From an uncultured Bacteroidales bacterium (GTDB taxonomy: Bacteria; Bacteroidota; Bacteroidia; Bacteroidales; Lentimicrobiaceae): a stretch of DNA of 16,037 nucleotides. A program made the translations under genes and the position numbers. Below are positions 14,207 through 16,037 of this stretch, one piece after another. A model generated the notes under the pieces. That model made no database searches. It was not told the origin of the DNA and saw only the letters and a list, made by a program, of their open reading frames with translations. Position 1 is the stretch's first letter. The number at the start of each line of letters is the position of its first letter. Location of the stretch: the NCBI GenBank assembly GCA_937864935.1, contig CALMDN010000556.1, positions 1 through 16,037 on the forward strand, read 5' to 3'.

Positions 14207-14872
14207 CTACTGATTGAATTCGACCAGGCTGTTTTCAATGGCGAATTTGATAAGCCCGACCAGTGTCCGGGTGTTTGTTTTCTGGATGATGTTTTTCCGG
14301 TGTGTATCAACAGTCCGTTTACTGATGAAGAGCTTCTCAGCGATCTCCTCGCTTGAGAACTCTTCCATAATCAGTTTCACAATTTCGATTTCACGTGAAG
14401 TAAGCACGGCCGTATTTTTCTCTATGGCTTTCTGCTTCTTCATGCGGGTCATCATGATGTTGAGTACTTCGTTGCTGTAATAGGTGCTGTTGTCGGCAAT
14501 ACGGTGAATGGCATTGAGCAGTTCCTGCCGTCCGGTATTCTTGAGGATATAGCCTTCTGCTTCCGACATCAGTATTTCGCTTACGATTTCCCGGTCGTTG
14601 TACATGGAAAGAACCAATACTTTGACTTCAGGAAAATTGAGCTTAACCAGTCGGGTGAGTTCAACCCCCGACATACCGGGCATACTGATGTCGGTGATGA
14701 GCAGGTCGGGGGGCTGTTGGCGGATAAACTCATAGGCATCGGCCCCGTTGCTGACTTCTCCGGTAATCTGAATGCTCTTTTCGCGTTTGAGCAAGGCTTT
14801 CAATCCATCGATAAACATCTGATGATCATCGGCAATCAGTACCTTTATGATCTTGTTCTGCTCGTCACTCAT
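14207..14872 (-). CDS. NarL/FixJ-type response regulator, partner of the TPR kinase
   Basis: A 221-residue response regulator. The receiver domain (about 9-130) has Asp15-Asp16, phospho-acceptor Asp61 in LLITDISMPGM, Ser in LVLSMYN at the usual Thr/Ser switch position, and Lys in GYILKNT. A LuxR-type helix-turn-helix follows at about 155-215: LTSREIEIVKLI, EEIAEKLFISKRTVDTHRKNI and KTNTRTLVGLIKFAI. The ATG overlaps the TGA of the histidine kinase gene (ATGA, 4 bp), so the two are translationally coupled and form a cognate pair. The small HTH protein downstream copies this output domain. Confidence 0.94.
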   Translation of the reverse strand: MSDEQNKIIKVLIADDHQMFIDGLKALLKREKSIQITGEVSNGADAYEFIRQQPPDLLITDISMPGMSGVELTRLVKLNFPEVKVLVLSMYNDREIVSEILMSEAEGYILKNTGRQELLNAIHRIADNSTYYSNEVLNIMMTRMKKQKAIEKNTAVLTSREIEIVKLIMEEFSSEEIAEKLFISKRTVDTHRKNIIQKTNTRTLVGLIKFAIENSLVEFNQ

Positions 14873-16037
14873 ATTGCCAGTTTGCTGAAGTTAATATTGA
14901 TGTGTGTTCCTGCCCCGGGCCTTGAATAAAGATCCATGTTGCCGTTAAAGAGCGAAACCCTGCTGCGGATGTCGTCCCAGCCTATGCCTTTGCTGTTTTT
15001 AACCGCATTTTCCGGCATTCCTTTTCCGTTGTCTGAAATGTTGAGTTTAAGTGATTCACCTTCTTTGTTGAGGTTGATGCTGATGATGGTTGCTCCGGCA
15101 TGTTTAAGTATGTTGTTCACTGCCTCCTGTACCACCCGGTAAAGGGCAATTTCAAAGTCTTCAGGCAGGCGCTGCTCAATCCCGGAGGCGGTTACTTCAA
15201 CTTTCACCTGTTTTCCTGAATCGATCTTGGCTGCCATATCCTGAAGGGCAGCAATGAGTCCAAGCCTGATCAGCGCTGAAGGCATCAGGTTGTGGGAGAT
15301 ATTTCTTAAATCGTTGATTGCCTGATCAATGAGCGATTCCGCATTGGTAACCACTTCCATATCATCCTTGCCGGCAACATCTTCAAGAACCGATACATTC
15401 AGCCGGGCTGCTGAAAGCAACTGCCCGAGTCCGTCGTGAAGTTCCATCGCAATGCGTTTGCGTTCACTCTCCTCGGCATTCACCACGGCAGTATAGGCTT
15501 CTTTCTGCATCATTCGTTTTTCATGTTCAGCGGCAACCCGCATTCTGTATTTCGACCTGACATACCATAGGGTGAAAGCTGAGGCTGAAAGCAATAAGAC
15601 CAACGCTGCGATAATCATCTGGGTGCGGTTGCGGCTTTTCTGACGGTCAATTTCCAGGGTATTGATGAGGTTCTCCTTCTGAAGCAGGGCAATCTCGGAT
15701 TCTTTCTTCTCCGTTTCGTACAAGGTGCGCATCTCTGCGGTGTTACGGCTCATATTCTCAGAATAAATCGAATCTTTCAGTGAGTCGAGTATTCTGTAAG
15801 CATTGTAGGCTTTCTGGTAATTACCGGTTTTTCCGTACAGGTAGGCATATGAACTGTAGACTTTGGCCAGTCTTGACATCGATTTGATTTCTGAAGCAAT
15901 CGCCATAGCAGAGTCGAGCATTGCCTCTGATCTGACATAATCTTTCAGTTGCGAATACACCATTGCAGTATTTATATACGTGTATATCAAGCCATTAAAA
16001 TCTTCAACCTCACGGTGAAAAATAGCTGATCTCTTGT
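14869..16037 (-). CDS. TPR-containing histidine kinase (HisKA_3), N terminus outside the window
   Basis: The frame is open to the right edge, so the gene starts beyond the window; about 388 residues are visible. First come TPR-like helices (YTYINTAMVYSQLKDYVRSE, then AKVYSSYAYLYGKTGNYQKAYNAY), then a coiled coil (ETEKKESEIALLQKENLI), one membrane helix (MIIAALVLLLSASAFTLWYV) and a second coiled segment. The HisKA_3 domain has its phospho-acceptor His in MELHDGLGQLL (codon 15436-15438). The HATPase domain has VQEAVNNILKHA, DNGKGMP and GIGWDDIRSRV. The TPR part is expected outside the cytoplasmic membrane, as in other Bacteroidota TPR kinases of this type, sensing an unknown signal. Its stop overlaps the start of the response regulator. 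Confidence 0.93.
   Translation of the reverse strand, partial: KRSAIFHREVEDFNGLIYTYINTAMVYSQLKDYVRSEAMLDSAMAIASEIKSMSRLAKVYSSYAYLYGKTGNYQKAYNAYRILDSLKDSIYSENMSRNTAEMRTLYETEKKESEIALLQKENLINTLEIDRQKSRNRTQMIIAALVLLLSASAFTLWYVRSKYRMRVAAEHEKRMMQKEAYTAVVNAEESERKRIAMELHDGLGQLLSAARLNVSVLEDVAGKDDMEVVTNAESLIDQAINDLRNISHNLMPSALIRLGLIAALQDMAAKIDSGKQVKVEVTASGIEQRLPEDFEIALYRVVQEAVNNILKHAGATIISINLNKEGESLKLNISDNGKGMPENAVKNSKGIGWDDIRSRVSLFNGNMDLYSRPGAGTHININFSKLAI

Overview
The window looks like a chromosomal segment of a Bacteroidota bacterium, probably Bacteroidales-like. Reasons: a type IX secretion (T9SS) sorting tail, an S46 dipeptidyl-peptidase, lipoproteins with the acidic post-cysteine signal of this phylum, a Reg_prop/Y_Y_Y periplasmic sensor kinase, start sites without strong Shine-Dalgarno sequences, and several TAnnTTTG-type -7 promoter elements. 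No tRNA, rRNA, CRISPR array, transposase or phage gene was seen.

Left arm (1-6103, plus strand). The window opens inside a SprT-like metalloprotease-fold gene. It is followed by a short-form mannose-1-phosphate guanylyltransferase (manC, GDP-mannose synthesis) and, 19 bp later, a secreted S46 peptidase. The residue 18 positions after the catalytic serine is Gly, which points to DPP7-like rather than DPP11-like specificity. A strong intrinsic terminator closes this unit. A second unit holds a single-domain CYTH triphosphatase-type protein whose stop overlaps, by 8 bp, the GTG start of a membrane-anchored MutS-family ATPase that lacks the mismatch-recognition domain.

Middle (6104-8542, minus strand). 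A convergent intergenic region carries a 13-bp hairpin oriented as a terminator for the minus strand. Then come three exported-protein genes read leftward: a T9SS cargo protein (first in transcription), an NTF2/SnoaL-like lipoprotein and a second small lipoprotein. A candidate promoter lies before the first gene.

Non-coding gap (8543-9097). No convincing gene. It carries an 85-bp nested palindrome (8955-9039) whose left arm can pair with either of two right arms.

Right arm (9098-16037, minus strand). There are two HisKA_3/NarL two-component systems. The first is a Reg_prop/Y_Y_Y sensor kinase followed by its LuxR-type response regulator. The second, at the window edge, is a TPR-containing kinase (cut by the edge) that overlaps its response regulator by 4 bp. 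Downstream of the second regulator sits a 79-residue stand-alone LuxR helix-turn-helix protein, closely similar to that regulator's own output domain, and then a surface-type lipoprotein gene. A 19-bp motif occurs upstream of both the stand-alone HTH gene and the lipoprotein gene, in the same orientation, suggesting a small local regulon. That is the most interesting regulatory inference here. No wholly new system can be proven from sequence alone.
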